This document shows, one piece after another, positions 11,365-25,300 of a DNA stretch of 64,000 bases; positions within the stretch are counted from its first letter, which is position 1; the number at the start of each line of letters is the position of its first letter. The notes below the pieces were generated by a model. It searched no databases. It had not been told where the DNA came from and worked only from the letters and a program-made list of their open reading frames with translations. A program made the translations under genes and the position numbers. Source of the stretch: Paratinospora sagittata (lineage: Eukaryota > Streptophyta > Magnoliopsida > Ranunculales > Menispermaceae); NCBI GenBank assembly GCA_035771175.1, contig CM069607.1, positions 17,988,001-18,052,000 on the forward strand. The letters run 5' to 3'.

Positions 11365-11500
11365 ATTGGGCAGGTTGGGGTTTGTCAAAACCCGCCATCT
11401 GACCCTACTTGGTCAGGTTTATTAGAATTTCACTCTACCAACCCGACCTGAAATGGTCGGATTTGGTCAGGTCGGGTGATCGGGCTTGCTTACACCCCTA
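11365..11500 (-). mobile_element. Possible non-autonomous hAT/MITE remnant
   Basis: Read on the minus strand the block begins TAGGGGTGTAAGC and is rich in CGGGTCGGGT-like words, a pattern common at the ends of small non-autonomous plant transposons. No matching second terminus or target duplication was found. Confidence 0.3.
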
Positions 11501-13790
11501 TAAGTTACCCTCGTCTATATTGATTAATCTTTGTTTGTTTATTAAACACCAACACTTATTTCTATTTTTTTGTTGTAATTAATATGTAACTTGTTCAATT
11601 ATGTTTCAATTTCTAAAACACTCGTAATGTTCACAACGTTAATATGCTCTTAATGAAATACATTAAGTGCACTACTCCCCTCTGATAGTATAAAAAGAGG
11701 TATTCACCTTACTTTTCTTCACAACGAATTTTAGAGCCTTACTCTATTTTTGAAAATCTCTTTTCTTTAGACATATTTCTTGTAAGTTTGAGGTTTCTAA
11801 TTTATGATAATAGTCTTCTGCTAAACTTAGTTCGTCCTAATTGTGACGAAGGGCGAGTCAGTTGCTCATCAACCTTGTTCTAGAGAGATCAACGTTGATT
11901 TACCTCTTGCACTAATGTGAAGGGAAAATCTATTTTAAGAACATTATGTGATACACTTGCCTTGGTTCTATTCTGTTCAACCTCTGTTGTGTTGTAGTTT
12001 GGTTTATTTTTTAAACTCATTGTATTGTTTTTGTTATAAATATTATAAACATATTGATATTTAAATCTTGATTATTTTATTTGTTGGTGCAAGATTTGCC
12101 CATTGGTGCAAGATTTGACCAACATCAGTAGACGATAAGGTGGAGAGAAGATGTTGATCTGGAACTCGTCAGAGTGCTAGAGAAATCGCCGGAGGTTGAT
12201 TATTTGAGAGAGGGAAAACAAGAGAATATAGGCTATCATAAGGAACATCAGTGTCGTGTCGGCCAAAAACCCTCTGATGCCTAAGTTAGTTCAGAGCTTA
12301 GTAGTACTGAACTAAGTCGAGAATGATTCAGAGTTGCTTATCTCCCTCTTAGGGGTTATGGTCTTTTTATAGAGAGGGCTTGAGGTCTTTGGCCTTGTAG
12401 TAGTGTTGTTGTTACAGATCTGGTACAATCCTTATAAGATTAGGATGACTTGTCAGCCTTCTAATCGAACTGGTAGAGTTTCAGGCCTTATCAGAGTCGA
12501 ATTAGAAGTAGATCTCGAACTTATTGCAGTGGATCACGCCTTATCCCTACATGATCGAGCGTTCTGTCGTCATCCGTTGTGGAATCGGAGATCTCTACAG
12601 GTTGGTATGTCGATCTGTAGTCTCTCGTTCTATCTTTGTTTGATATCGACACATGGTCTGTAAGAAGATCGGTAGATGGTGGTCGGCAATCCTAAATATG
12701 GTATGTCGACCTAGAAAACATTGTGAATGATCTGGGCGGTAGTACCGATCATGAGCTCGGACTATGTGTACGATTGGGTAGATCCGTATTCTTTGTCTAG
12801 AACATGTCGGTACATAGACCTGATACGTGTTACGTCTTACTGGGCAAGAATATCATGGTTGTCGTATCCTGTGCTCGGTATATGGTCCAACATTATTATA
12901 ATATTATTTCAGTTCTTATTTGTTTTTTCTTTACATTATTGTTTACAAACTAATAACCCGTAGCATCCTCAATTGACAAGGTGGGCCATTGAATCTATAG
13001 TTTGTTTGAATCCCACAAAATGCACCATTTGATTCTTTGTCTATTGTATCTCTGATGCTATTCACACCTCTCTAAAGCTTGAAAAGCAATTACTATGAAT
13101 ACCAATGAGCGGCACTACAAGACATTGGTGACATACCTTAAATTTTCATTATTGATAAGTAGCTTATCGTTGGTTTTATTAATAATAAATTACTTTATTT
13201 GCTTTCCCTTTATTGATAATGATATGTTGGGCTTTTAACCCGATTAAAACTGCATTGCAATTTTATAAAAACTGGTGCATTGGACAAGTTTGTAATCTTG
13301 TCATATTAGATGATTAAAATTACTGGCTATCCAAACTAACTCAAATAATTTAATTTGAGGGTTGGTAGATACACCCCATTAATCCCTATCTTTTCCTACT
13401 TACTAAATTTATCCCATCCAAAATCCCAATACTATTCTTACCCAAAATAAAAAAAAATTGAAAACATCTAAACTACCCTTACCTTCACAATTCTCCCTTC
13501 TCTCATTCCCACCGTCTTCTTCTCCCCAAAACCCTAACCCTCACTCCAAAATCACATTCCCTTCCTACCATTTTCAACCTATCTCCAAAAACCAAACCTC
13601 CAACATCATATCTTCTTCGTCTTTGAAAGATTTGGACATCTATTAATTTGATAAGAAATATATATTTTGACACATTTTTTTTAGTTTTCACACCCTTTAT
13701 TTATGTTTTAATGGTATATTTGGTGTGTGCTTGATGTATTTTTGCAAAAAAAAAAATCGTCGGAAGATCTCAAACGAGCGAGCCTTTGGC
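11501..13790. other. Intergenic, no gene recognised
   Basis: Open frames here are short and resemble no family I know. GGTGCAAGATTTG is directly repeated at about 12087 and 12107. CACTACAAGACA at about 13113 looks like a CACTA terminus, but no partner end or 3-bp duplication is visible. The stretch 12137-12700 could be an old LTR (a CTATAAAAAG-like box on the minus strand near 12370), but I cannot support this further. Confidence 0.5.
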
Positions 13791-13795
13791 GATAG

Positions 13796-13948
13796 GTTCG
13801 GCCAAACAAGACCGAACCAAATGAATCGATTTGGCCAAACAAGTCCGAACCAATGTGCTTGGTTTGGCCGGACCAGACTGAACCAACGTGCTTGGTTCAA
13901 CGGTCAACTAAACCAATGTGCTTGGTTCATCGGGGTCCAGCCAAACCA
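13796..13948. repeat. Minisatellite, about 31-bp unit, about five copies
   Basis: The words GGTTYGGCC, AACAAGWCCGAACC and AACCAATGTGCTT recur with a period near 31 bp across the block; copies diverge toward the right. The plus-strand frame 13725-14000 merely translates the repeat (recurring N-Q-x-A-W-F) and is not taken as a gene. A related GGCCAAACC/GGTCGAAC fragment lies at 14245-14315. Confidence 0.7.
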
Positions 13949-16040
13949 CTTTTTTTTTTCGAGGTTTTTCTATTCCATTTTCAATTTCAAAACATTTTAG
14001 ATATTTTTATGTTTGTTTTTGACTTTCCAACTTAATTTGAGTGATGAACTACTATTCTCCACTCGTTTCTATTATTTTGGTATACTTCAAAGTTAGCCAA
14101 ATGATAGGAACGACATGATAACGGTACCTCACCAACTAAATTAAGTTGCGATGTCCATAGACATCATCAAAATGACTAACATATTTTCAAGTTAATTGTA
14201 GAGTAGGAAAATCCTGAAAAGAAACAAAAAAAAAGAGATTCAGCTGGACCGGCCAAACCAATCACATAAGTTTGGCCACATACGGTCGAACAGAAGCTTT
14301 TGGTTCGACCACGAATCGGTGCCCGATTTTCTTTAAAAAAACATTTAAATAAATTAAAAACTTATCTTTGATTGATGTACGTCGTCATCCAAGCTTAATT
14401 CTTGTGTCATAATGCTACCAAAATGTGTAAAGTAGAAGGAAGATGAAGATAGAGAGAGATGAAAAAGATAATGGTGGTAGATAAGCACACAAAATACACA
14501 AGCACAAAATTTAATACAATATAACTACAAAATTAACACAATCAGAAAATTATCTCAAATTTCACACAAATGTTTAATATAACCTAAAACTATAAAATCA
14601 ACACTATAAAAGTTATAAAATCAACGCAATAAAACTACAAAATCAATACGAATAAAAAATTATCGCAAATCGATCTCATACAAATATTAAAGAGTAACAA
14701 GCGTTTGACATCCAATTTAAAAATAATTTAAAAAAAAATTAGAATATGATCTCATTTTTATTTGATTTATAGTTTTTAAAATTTTGTTTGGTATTATATC
14801 CAAGAATTGTATTCAAAATTTAAAAAACAAGTAAAACTTGTTTGGTTTGTTCAAGATTTCACACAAATCATGTTGAAAAAGTTCATGTGGGTCCCATCAA
14901 GTACAAGAAAAACATAAAAAATAACATTTATATGTTTTTTAAAAACAAGTTATTTTCTTACCTTTTTTCTAAAAACAGTTTTTAAATTCTATCATATCAA
15001 ATAAGTTTTCTGTAACTTTTTTCAATTTTTGTTTTTAAATACAGAAAACTCTATTTAAATTGGATGCTAAACACAACTCTAATGTTCATTGATTATTCTA
15101 ACAACTTTAACCTTGTTGATAAAATTGTTGTACCTGATCAAAATACAAAATTATATAAAATTAAGTACTATATTTGAATTATAAAAGAAAAAAAGGAAAA
15201 ATAAGAAAAATAAGAAAAATAAAATACAGGGGTGGGGCGTCGCAGTATTGTGAGATAATAGCGACAGCCCAAGTGTTGCTGGATGTAAAAGGAAGTAATT
15301 GAAGAAGAAGAAGAAAAAAAGAAATAAAGAAATAAGGAGGAGCAAGAGAAGGCAAGGAGAAGAAGAAGAAGAAAAAAAAAAAGGTGCATAGGTATTGAGA
15401 CAAGGTGGACTGGTAGACTCAAAAGAAGAAGAAGAAGATAAAGCAAAATGTCAGGCACTAAATTGCCGCCGGAGCATTGTCGTCGTCTCGTTGAAGATGA
15501 AGCAACTTGTTAGGCACTAGGATGCTGACGGAGCGACATCGTCGTCTTGCTCAATTGCATTTAGCTAAGGTTTCAACAAATACAAATTACGATTAAGGGT
15601 GATGAACAGTGAGTAAATACTTCTTTTGAATAAATAGAAAAAAAAATGTGTAAAAAATTTTGGGTTAAAAAAAAATGTTCAAAAAACAGAAAAAGAAAAA
15701 AATTTAAAAAATAAAGCAAATTTGGATAAAATACAAAAAAAGAATTTTAATATATAGATATATATATATATAGATATATTAGGGTCCACAAATTTGGAGT
15801 CACGGTGGTTGTCCTTGGGCCCTTATCCAGGGCTGGTACTGGTTTCAATCGACACATGCAACAGATAAGACTTATCATGTATAGTATAGTATAACGTACA
15901 TACACATTAACTAGTTAAAATTTAACAAAATTAAATAATTATTTCAAATATACCCCTTTAATTGTTTATAATCTGGGTAAGAAATCAAAATTTATAATAG
16001 ATTAAAATAAAAATAAAAATAAGAATAAAAACATTTTGCT
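13949..16040. other. Intergenic, low-complexity DNA upstream of exportin-4
   Basis: AT-rich DNA with a purine tract of GAA/AAG repeats (15180-15440), an imperfect direct duplication of about 70 bp containing TCAGGCACTA / TTAGGCACTA and CGTCGTCT words (15448-15560), and a TATAGATATATA stretch (15753-15780). Minus-strand open frames at 15151-15458 are leucine/phenylalanine/serine low complexity from the purine tract. No gene is seen. Confidence 0.7.
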
Positions 16041-16246
16041 GGAGTAGCGCCGCTTTATAGCTCTTATATGCAGTAACTTGCAGGGTGAATCAGGCAAATA
16101 AAGCCATTCACAACCCTCTCGCTACCGTTTTCTATGTGAAACGAAGCTCACACTCTCTGCGTTCTTCTCCTTCAGTAATTGGCGCTTGTCATCGAACCGT
16201 CTTTTGAATTCGAAGCAATTTTCTGATCTCCTCCAATCCGAAAAGA
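16041..16246 (+). promoter_or_regulatory. XPO4: Exportin-4 promoter-proximal region and 5' UTR
   Basis: The 200 bp before the start codon change from AT-rich intergenic DNA to a more balanced, pyrimidine-rich sequence (CTCACACTCTCTGCGTTCTTCT region, 16149-16170), typical of a plant 5' UTR. No strong TATA box was found; TTATAG at 16054 and TTATATG at 16064 are weak candidates. The transcription start cannot be fixed without transcripts. Confidence 0.5.
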
Positions 16247-16339
16247 ATGATGCAGGGATTTCCTCACGGAGCTCAAACCGAGTTGCCGCAGCTTCAGGCC
16301 ATTATGCAAGCGGTGGAGCATGCTTGCACTTCCATTCAG
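16247..16339 (+). CDS. XPO4: Exportin-4 exon 1
   Basis: Encodes M-M-Q-G-F-P-H-G through S-I-Q (31 codons, phase 0). ATG is doubled (ATGATG); the second at 16250 gives the M-Q-G-F start I associate with plant exportin-4, so it may be the used start. The GT donor is at 16340. Intron 1 is 521 bp. Confidence 0.93.
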
Positions 16340-19300
16340 GTTCGCGTTCGTATTATTTTTTTTCTCTCTCTTATACCTGCAGTCCCTTTGATGCTTACTC
16401 CAATGTTCAAGTTCAATAATATCATTTATCAGAAATTCTTAAAGATCTCGGCATGGATTTGATTTTGTTCTACTGACGCTTCTCTTGATGTTTACTTTCG
16501 TATTGTTCATTCAGTTCGATTTTTTTTTCCTTGTTTCTTGCTGCGTTTCTCGAGTCTGATAGGGTTTGCAGTATCTCATGTGCTTGTATAATTCTTATAG
16601 CTATCGTTTTGATTTTTACTGTGAGCCGCACCCGCGGTTATCTGTCTCTCACTTCGTGATAATTGAAAAAGATTTTACTGCTAGGCATTTTGGGAGAAGA
16701 ATTACAGAGATTTTTGTTCTTATTTCGTTAATTATTTGTGTTAACTGTGGGTGGCTACTTGAAGTTTGCCTTTATTAGAAAATTCGTCATGTTGATAGTT
16801 TGTGAGGCACTTCTTCAAATGTTTTGTTTACATGTTTAATTGTTCTGTGTATTGTAGCAGATGCATATCAATATGAAGGAAGCCGAGTCAATTATTCTAT
16901 CCCTTCGTCAATCGCCTCATGCATATCAGGCGTGCCTATTCATTCTGGGTGAGTTTTTGAAACTCTACATTGTTTTTGTGTAAAAAATAGGAGATGGGAA
17001 ATTTTTAGAACTTGGTATCATTACAGATCTCCCTGTAGCAACCAAATATGTTAGTAGTTTGTATTTCATGGAATAAATTAATATCACGAAAATGTATATG
17101 GCCTCGTTCGGTTGAGCATTTGCAAAGTGCTTCTGGACCAAAAACAGTTTTGGAGGTGTTTGACAATATTTGCTTCTGGACCAAATTGCGGTGGAAAAAT
17201 AATTTTTGTGCTTTTTGGAGAAGCTGGATGAGAATAGCTTTTTCCAAAAATGTTTTCTTTAGAAGTACTTTTTGAAAAAGCACTTTTGTAAAAGTTGTAC
17301 CAAGCAAGCACTATGAGCATTATGGATTCAAATATACAAGCTATAATGAGGACGGGTAAAATAGTTAATATTGCTTCTTTTTCCTTTTTTTTTTTTAAAT
17401 TCCTAGGATATTGATTGTGGCCACATAGCATTATTCCTTGTAATGAACAAAGGCTTGCATGTGTATTAATCTTTTAAAGTCAAATCCTAGATACAATTAG
17501 ATATTTATCATTTAGGTTCAAATCCCAGTAGGAGATGGGAAATGTTACAATCTACATGCATAGTACCACTACCAAATAATTAGATCAGGCCTTTTTATGG
17601 ATTTTAAATAATGTATTGCACATTTGCACGTGTATGTAGGGATGCAACTATATCGGCAATAACAAGGAAGGCTTGTAAGAAAGAAAACCCTTCCACTTCT
17701 TATCCACATTGTGCATTTCTAGGCTTTGAAATTGTAGTGCAGAACATGAATTTCTGTAGTGGGAAAATATATTTTTACATGTCTATTTGATGATTTGACT
17801 ATATGTTCATTCAAATGCTGCAAGGGGATCCACATAGCTCACATGAATCATTTAGACAAGGATAATGGATCTTACTTGATGGTGGGCATCTTTTTCCTCA
17901 TCTTTCTAGATGGAGATGTCAACCATTTTGAAATGAAGGGAAGATCTTAGAAAACACTTTGAATGCGAGCAAAGCTAGATTTATGAGGGAAGACTTTACT
18001 AACATGTTTGAAATGTATGCATTATGCTAAATTGCCTTCCTATCATTTTCTAAGAAAGAACATGCCATGTACAGAAAAGAAGAAATATTAGCTATGGAGA
18101 CCAAAGTCCTCCAAAGGTAGGAAAGACAATAATGACTAACAATAATAAAATAGACCAATCCCTCAGTAGATCAGTCATTGACTGGCACTGAGTCGTTTTC
18201 TCTGACAACAACCAAGAAGAAACTTTAAAACATATGACATCCCACATAACTCCTCTATCATTAGAGCAACCTTCAAAGAGTCTTTGATTTCTCTCAAGCC
18301 ACATACTCCAAAGCAACCCAAGAACTGCTTACTTCCACACTATGTATCTTTTGGACCCAACACCCTCTGAAAGAATGTATCTGCAAGATTGATGTAGAAC
18401 CCCACCTTTAGGAGTTTAAATCAATAGTACAGTGTGAATGGATAATGTAAGAACATGTGGTCAACTGTCTCACCTTAATTCTTGCATAATGCGCACCAAT
18501 ATGGGAAAAAAGATCTTGACGTTGACCTCAAATGGAACTTTTGACTTCCATATGAATGTGCACGAGGGGAAAAAGGGCAATCCATTGAATGACCAAACAA
18601 AGATTTGGAGGGGAAAAATAAATCTAATTTTGTTAAGCTTCCAAACTCTCCTATCTTGCCCACCTAGTTGGTAATCTAACCCGTCAAGTTTTTCTAGATG
18701 GCTCACTAGTTCATCAACCTCACCGTCAACGTATTTCCTCAACTCAACTCAATTCAACTAAGCCTTTTTTCAACTATATAGGATTAGCTACATGAATCCA
18801 CTTCCTTCACTTTGCTTGATCAAAGGCTGAGTCGACACTTAAACTATATATTTTAAGTTATCCTCTACCTCTATCATTGTTGTGTATAATTAATAGGTCG
18901 CTTTTTCTAATTGGGGCATCCAAAGGTCTTTGTTGTATGTGTGCAAACCACCTTAATTGGTTTTCTTTCTCTCATTTTATCTCCAATTGGGGCTACACTT
19001 ACGTTTTTTTTTTTAAATTTTTTAAAAGAAACTAGTAAGTATTGTATATATATGTGTGTAAAAAGATAAAGGAACTGTACAATACAAACACTATTAACCA
19101 CATCCCTAGGCAGATACAAAATTACCCCATCCCCTAATCCAATCACCCAACCCATTGCCTTTGGATAACCTATTGTTAGCTACCCAATAGGAGGCTAAAA
19201 GATGAGAAGACTCCCACACTCTATCAGTCGACGAAAACTCATCATGAAACACCCTTGTGATCCGTTCTTTCCATAAAGACCAAAGAACTGCCAAATAGAC

Positions 19301-22300
19301 CACCTTCCAATGATCTTTCCATGGTGACAAAATATTGTTCATAATCTTACTTTTTTTTGAATATATTAATTTTTAATTTTATCTTTTAATGTTTTACCAC
19401 ATATCTATCATAGCATACGCATTTCTGTTACACTTATTTTGTTCAGGTATTGTTTCTTTATTGCCTAACATTCTATTCCGTTGAACACCATTGGCCTAAT
19501 AGCAGTTTTTCTTTCAACTTCAATGGGATGTGTTGATCATATGTACTCTAGAAGCTCTCCTTTACTTAACTCATCCTTCTGTAACTATATGATTTACATT
19601 TGTAATTTCTCCTTCTTGATGAATAATAGATCCCATATACTTTAAATTTTCACTCCTTGCTCCTTGGTATCTTTTGGCTTTGAATTTTAATTCTCTTAAT
19701 CTATATTCCTGCTTCCACTGTAATTATATTTAATGTATTCAGTTCTAGTCCTACTAATTTTGAACCCTTTCGATTCTAAAGCCTTTTTCTTAACCTTCAG
19801 CTTAGCATCATCAACATATTTCTTCGAAAATGAAAATTCAAAGAAGTTGAGTAATTGTTTGAGTTAGTAGGTTCAGAAAGGAAGGATCAATTTGGTTCAT
19901 TTTGGCTGGTCAAGAGATGGTATAAAGAAGGAAAAGACACACTAAAGGCATTTATACTATACCAAACATCTTCCTAGAATCTAGTAAGGGACTTGTTACC
20001 TAACTTCAGGCTTGAAAATTCAAGAAAATAAAGTAGAGAGGAGAGATCTATTTCTAAGGACTTCTATAAGCTGGCATCCCAATTGTTACTAGAAAGCCCA
20101 TGTCTACTCTTGAAAACCTTAGCCCAGAATGCTTCCAACGCAAGAGGAAAACTCCAAAGCCATCAATGCTTTGTTTCTCCAACAAATGTTGCCCAGTTCC
20201 AACCTCCTTTTTCCTTAGGGATGCCAACCTTAGCCTAAGCCACAAGTTGATCACATCACAGGCTTCCCCATCCTTTGCCTTTCCCTAGAAAGTCTCTCAT
20301 CATCTTCTCAATAGACTTGGCCACTCTTTGAGGAATGCAAAATAGTATCAGATGGTAAGTCAAATAAGCCACTGCTACTGATTGAATTAGAGTAAATCTT
20401 CCACTTGTTGATAAGAATCCACGCTCCCATACATCCAGTCTCTTAAGTATCTTTATAAGGGGTCCCAAAATTCATTTTTCAGCGGGTTATCACCCAAGGG
20501 CAGTCCTACGTATTTTAGAGGAATAAAAGCTTTTTTTTTTTTTTTTTTTTAGAGCAGAAACAAGTTGCATTTGTATTAAAATCATAATAAAATCAGAATA
20601 CATCAAGCAATGATCACCAGAGGTGATAAAAGTAGACATCCCTAACCTTTATACATGAATATGCCATTTCTTTCTTTCCCAACTATGGAACCCACCCACA
20701 CCACTACCCTTCTCATACATCATAACCCCTACCCAAATACATACAATTGTTCCAATTTAATAACCAATCTGAAACTGAAAATCCTTTAGCTAGAGGCGAA
20801 GCGACCACCCAAGTGCTTGCCTTGAGCTTAATGTCCTCCCATAATTGCACTTCAGACTTGGCTATATTGTGAAAGATTCTAATATTACGTTCTAGCCAAA
20901 TCGACCAAAGGGTCGCATAGAATGCAATTAAATCCACACCCCTCTCTTCCAAAGATAAAGACAGAATATGACATAAAGATAGTCCATCCTCCACCTGTTG
21001 GGGGATGAGGAATCTTGATCCAGAAAAATCTAGCCATTCCTTAAGGACAATGGAAGAAAATGTGGTCTACATCCTCCCCCGCTTGTTGACAAAGTACACA
21101 CGAATGGGGTGACAAAAACATATTGGGAAGCCTTCTTTGCAACATCTTCGATATGTTGAGCCTCTTATGAGCCAAGGTCCACCCAAATACTTTTATCTTG
21201 AATAGAACACGTGCCTGCCAAATATGAGTAGAAGATGGGAATAGTGGAAGATGCTATGAATCCATAAGAGTTGTGAAAAAGGACTTACATGTATAACTTT
21301 TGGAGTTATCAAGGGACCAAATGATTCTATCCGAATCTAATGAAAATATGACATCTTGAAGTTTGTGTAAAAGGGAGCTTAACTCATCAATCTCACAATC
21401 CGATAAGGCTCTAGGAAGATGAAAGTTCCATGATATGTTGCGCGGGGAGGTATTAGGGACATGGTCAAAAAAGGAAACCATAGGTTGGTTATGTAGGTTA
21501 GATGAGCAAAAAAGGTGTGAGAACACTTCAGCCAGTTTGGAGTTGTCCAACCACCTGCCCTCCCAAAACTTGAAAGTATGTCCATTACCTACTTTGAAAT
21601 CCAAGTGTGGTGAAAACAGGGGCACCAATGAGGAAATGAACTTCCATGGACTTCTATAAGTGGATCTAGCCCTCCGACTTGCTCCTTCCAACACAAACTT
21701 CCCATGTCTGCTTGATAAAAACTTTTTTTTTGACAAGAAACAAGTATGTGTATTGTAGTAAATCTGTAAAGAAATGTACAAAAAATACAGTTGGACACAT
21801 GGTCCAAAAAAGATTTAAATGAAAGACTATCCATAATGGGGTTCCATCCCCTCAACCAATCCCCTAGTGAAAAACCTCTAGCAAGCTTGCTAGCAATAAC
21901 CTAAAGGGAAGCCAAAAAGAGAGAGTTGTCCCAAACAACCCCAACATCCTTGTGTTGGTCTTCAAAAATCGGTGAATTCCTTTCCTTCCAAACTAACCAA
22001 ACCACCGCAAAGACAACCACCCTCCTCTGCTTGATAAAAACTTTGGTAGGGGAATATTGCAATAAAAGTAAATCTTCCACTTGTTGAACTTAACTCCCAA
22101 AAAGAAATGAAGACTTGAATAATAAAAACTTGGGTAGGGGAATATTGCAATAAACTAATTTGTCTTTGCTTAATCTAGGCTTTATTAGTGAAAATAAGAA
22201 AAGTATTTTAAATGGTTTGGTGCTTTGTTTTCTTTAATCATAGAGATAAAACAATGAAATTTTGTGAAGGAAAAACAAATGAGAATACAGATTTATTGGT

Positions 22301-25300
22301 TAAAATGGGTTTTAGTTGGCATGGTCAATAATCATATGGCATTATGGAAATTTGAATATGAAATTCTTTTATGGAGGCTGGGCAGGTTGTAAGCACCGCA
22401 CAATTTTCATTTCTTTGAGGGAAAATAATTTAATGTTTAATTGTAAAGTTGTTTGCATGAAGAAAATTCTCCATTGCAGCTGTGTTCAGAAAACAGTATT
22501 GTCTGCATGCAAGGTCAATTTAGAAATGAAAAGCTGTAAAAACTGATTGTGGGCATGCATTGATTGATTTCATTATGGCTTCAATCAGAGGTTGGAAATA
22601 AACCATATGTGGCCCCACATAAAAGGTGTTGCCTTGAGTGAGAGGTGTTCATTAACAAATAACAACCATGAATTGTAGGTGCTACTTATGTTGAACAAAA
22701 CAGGGAAAGCACTTCATGGTTTTTTCTATTATGCGTGGTGGTCTCCCCCATTTTTTTGTGAAAGCGAAGGAATTAACTGTCCTTGGTCTTTGACACAAAA
22801 AGATAGGGATAAAAGAGGAGGAAGCAGTTTTCTTTGGCTCATACCTAATGAAAGAGAGGGAGTAGATTACTAGAGTAGAAGGAAAAGAGAGAAGCGAAGA
22901 AGAAAGGAAACAAGTGGAGAAGGGGAAGAGGGTGGTATTGACCACTCCTAAGGCTATAGCTGCAACAAATAGATTACTACAGTAGAAGGAACACAACTCT
23001 ATTGCTATCTAACCCCATTTCTAGTAAGAAGACCCCTATGGCCCTATTTAGTCTTTTGTGCTTAATTGATTGGATGCATAAAATGGTTTGATTAAGGGGT
23101 TTCTGGTTGAATCTATAACTGTAACTTTGAAGAATGGGTTGTCGTAATGGTGTTCATTTTGATATAAGTAAATTTTTCTGGTTGTGATTGATTAAGTTGT
23201 GAAATAGAATGGACAAAAAAATTGTTCTTGATTCTTGAATTCCTTTTCCTAAGCTAAGTCCTATCATCCTTTTTAGAAATTCAGGACACATTTTTGGTCA
23301 ATCCCAACAATGTATCATGACAAGTCTCAACAATGTATTAAGATATGTGATCCAACTATCAATTTATCCACATAGTTCTACATGTATACTGATATTAATT
23401 GGATTTATCCAGAAAACTCGCAAGTTGCAAACGCCAAGTTCCAAGCGGCTTCTGCTATTGGAGAAGTTGCAATCAGAAAATGGGGATTTCTTGCTGATGA
23501 TGACAAGGGAAGATTGATAAGGTTTGTTTTGCATTCAAAATTTGTTTACTTATCACTGAGGGTGTGTTTGGTTGCTGAGAAAATGAGGGTTATCTCAAGA
23601 AAATTAATGATTTTCTTGAGAAAATCTTATTTTCCAGTGTTTGATTCATAAAAAGGTGAGAAAAAGATTTTCTCAACATAATTTTCTCAAGTAAGAGGGG
23701 GGGGGGGGTGGGTGGGTAAAAAGACTTTCTCATGAGAAAACTTCTCTAAAACAAAATTTTAAGGATATCTGAATAACTAACCAACCATGAGAAAATTTTC
23801 TCATGTCTAACCAAACAACCATGATAAACTTTTCTTTGAGAAAACACTATTTTCTCAAAGAAAATTCTCTTAGCTATCAAACACTCCTTAAGGTTTGGAA
23901 TAGTTAGTGTAAGGGAAACAATTGCTGTTATAACAACAACCCTCATAATGCTGCTCTACAAGGATTAAATAGTGGATCATCAATTGAGAGGCAACTATAC
24001 TTTTGTGTTGTTTTTTTCTCACTCTCTCTCTCTCTCCCTCTCTCTCTCTTTTTTTTTTTTTCGCGGGGCGGGGGGAAGGAGGGGGGAGGAATGGGGGTTT
24101 GGTACAGGGATATAAGGTGAAATAATTTTCTTTTTTTCAAAGTTTTCACGTCATTATGTGGCAAATTAGTTCTTGTAAAACAAATAATGTTTTATGATTG
24201 CTTTCGCAGTTAATAATATTAGGAAATGAAATTATGGACATGGAGACATTTGACAATAATTCAATCTAAGTCTTAGAGAGCTTGTGGTCTTATCAAGGAT
24301 ATTGATAAAGAGGAACAAAACAGTTTGAGGCTATGGACTTGTCTTGAAGGAATGATAAAAAAGATTTGGGAAAATTCTGTCATTGAAAACAAACTTGCCT
24401 ATCAAAAAGCAAAGTTGACTTGGCTCAAAAGGGGATGTCAATTCTAATCCTTCCACAAGATTTTGGATAGCAGGAAAGCCAAAAAATACAATCTCTAGAC
24501 TTGAGATAGAGGATGGAACAGTGGTGGACAAGGAGTAGGAGTGGTGGTAGTTATCAATTGCTTCAAGAACTTGTAATTTGTTACAGCTATGAAATTCTTG
24601 GGGAGTTGATGGCATTGGGTGAGAATCTCTTTCATACCACAAAGATTGGTAGGAGAGACATTTTGAGGAAGAGAAGGTGCATTTATCGTGTTTGAGTGCA
24701 AAGGAACAAAAGGTTTGGGACTAGATGGATTCTTTATGATATTCTTTAATTATTCAACATGATCGCATGAAAGTTTGGAGCAATTCTACAACAATGGAGT
24801 AATCAACGAATGCATTAACGAAAGATATATTTGCCTTCTTCCAAAGAAAACCAATTTAAGAAAGGTGGCTGACTATAGGTCCATCAACTTGACCACTAGT
24901 CTTTACAAAATTATTGCTAAGGTCATCAAAATGACATTAAGAAACATCCTTCATCATACCATAGTTAATTCCTAAATGGCTCTTGTTTAGGGAAGACAAA
25001 TCCTTGATGTTGTGTTGGTTGCCAATGAGATTATGGTGGACTATAGAGGTAATCATAAAAAGGCATAATCCTCAAGATTGATTTTGCCAAGCCTACAATC
25101 TTATTTGATGGGTCTTCTTAGATTTCATTATGTAGAGAAAACACTTTGGGAATTAGTAGAAATAATGATTAATAGTTGCCTGTGGAAGGTGATTTTATCA
25201 ATTTTCATCAATGGGAGATTGATGAAAAGTTTGAGATGGACCAGTCCTCTCTATTAATTTCTCTTTACTCTAGGGTGAATGTTTTAAGCAATATGGTGGA

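Noticed and set aside
13113..13124. CACTACAAGACA as a CACTA transposon end
   Set aside because: No opposite terminus or 3-bp duplication could be found; a 10-base match occurs by chance.
13725..14000. Repeat peptide frame (N-Q-x-A-W-F)
   Set aside because: It follows the 31-bp minisatellite; both strands are open because of the repeat, and no start context or homology supports a gene.
15151..15458. Three overlapping minus-strand frames rich in L, F and S
   Set aside because: They are translations of a GAA/AAG purine tract and have no conserved domain.
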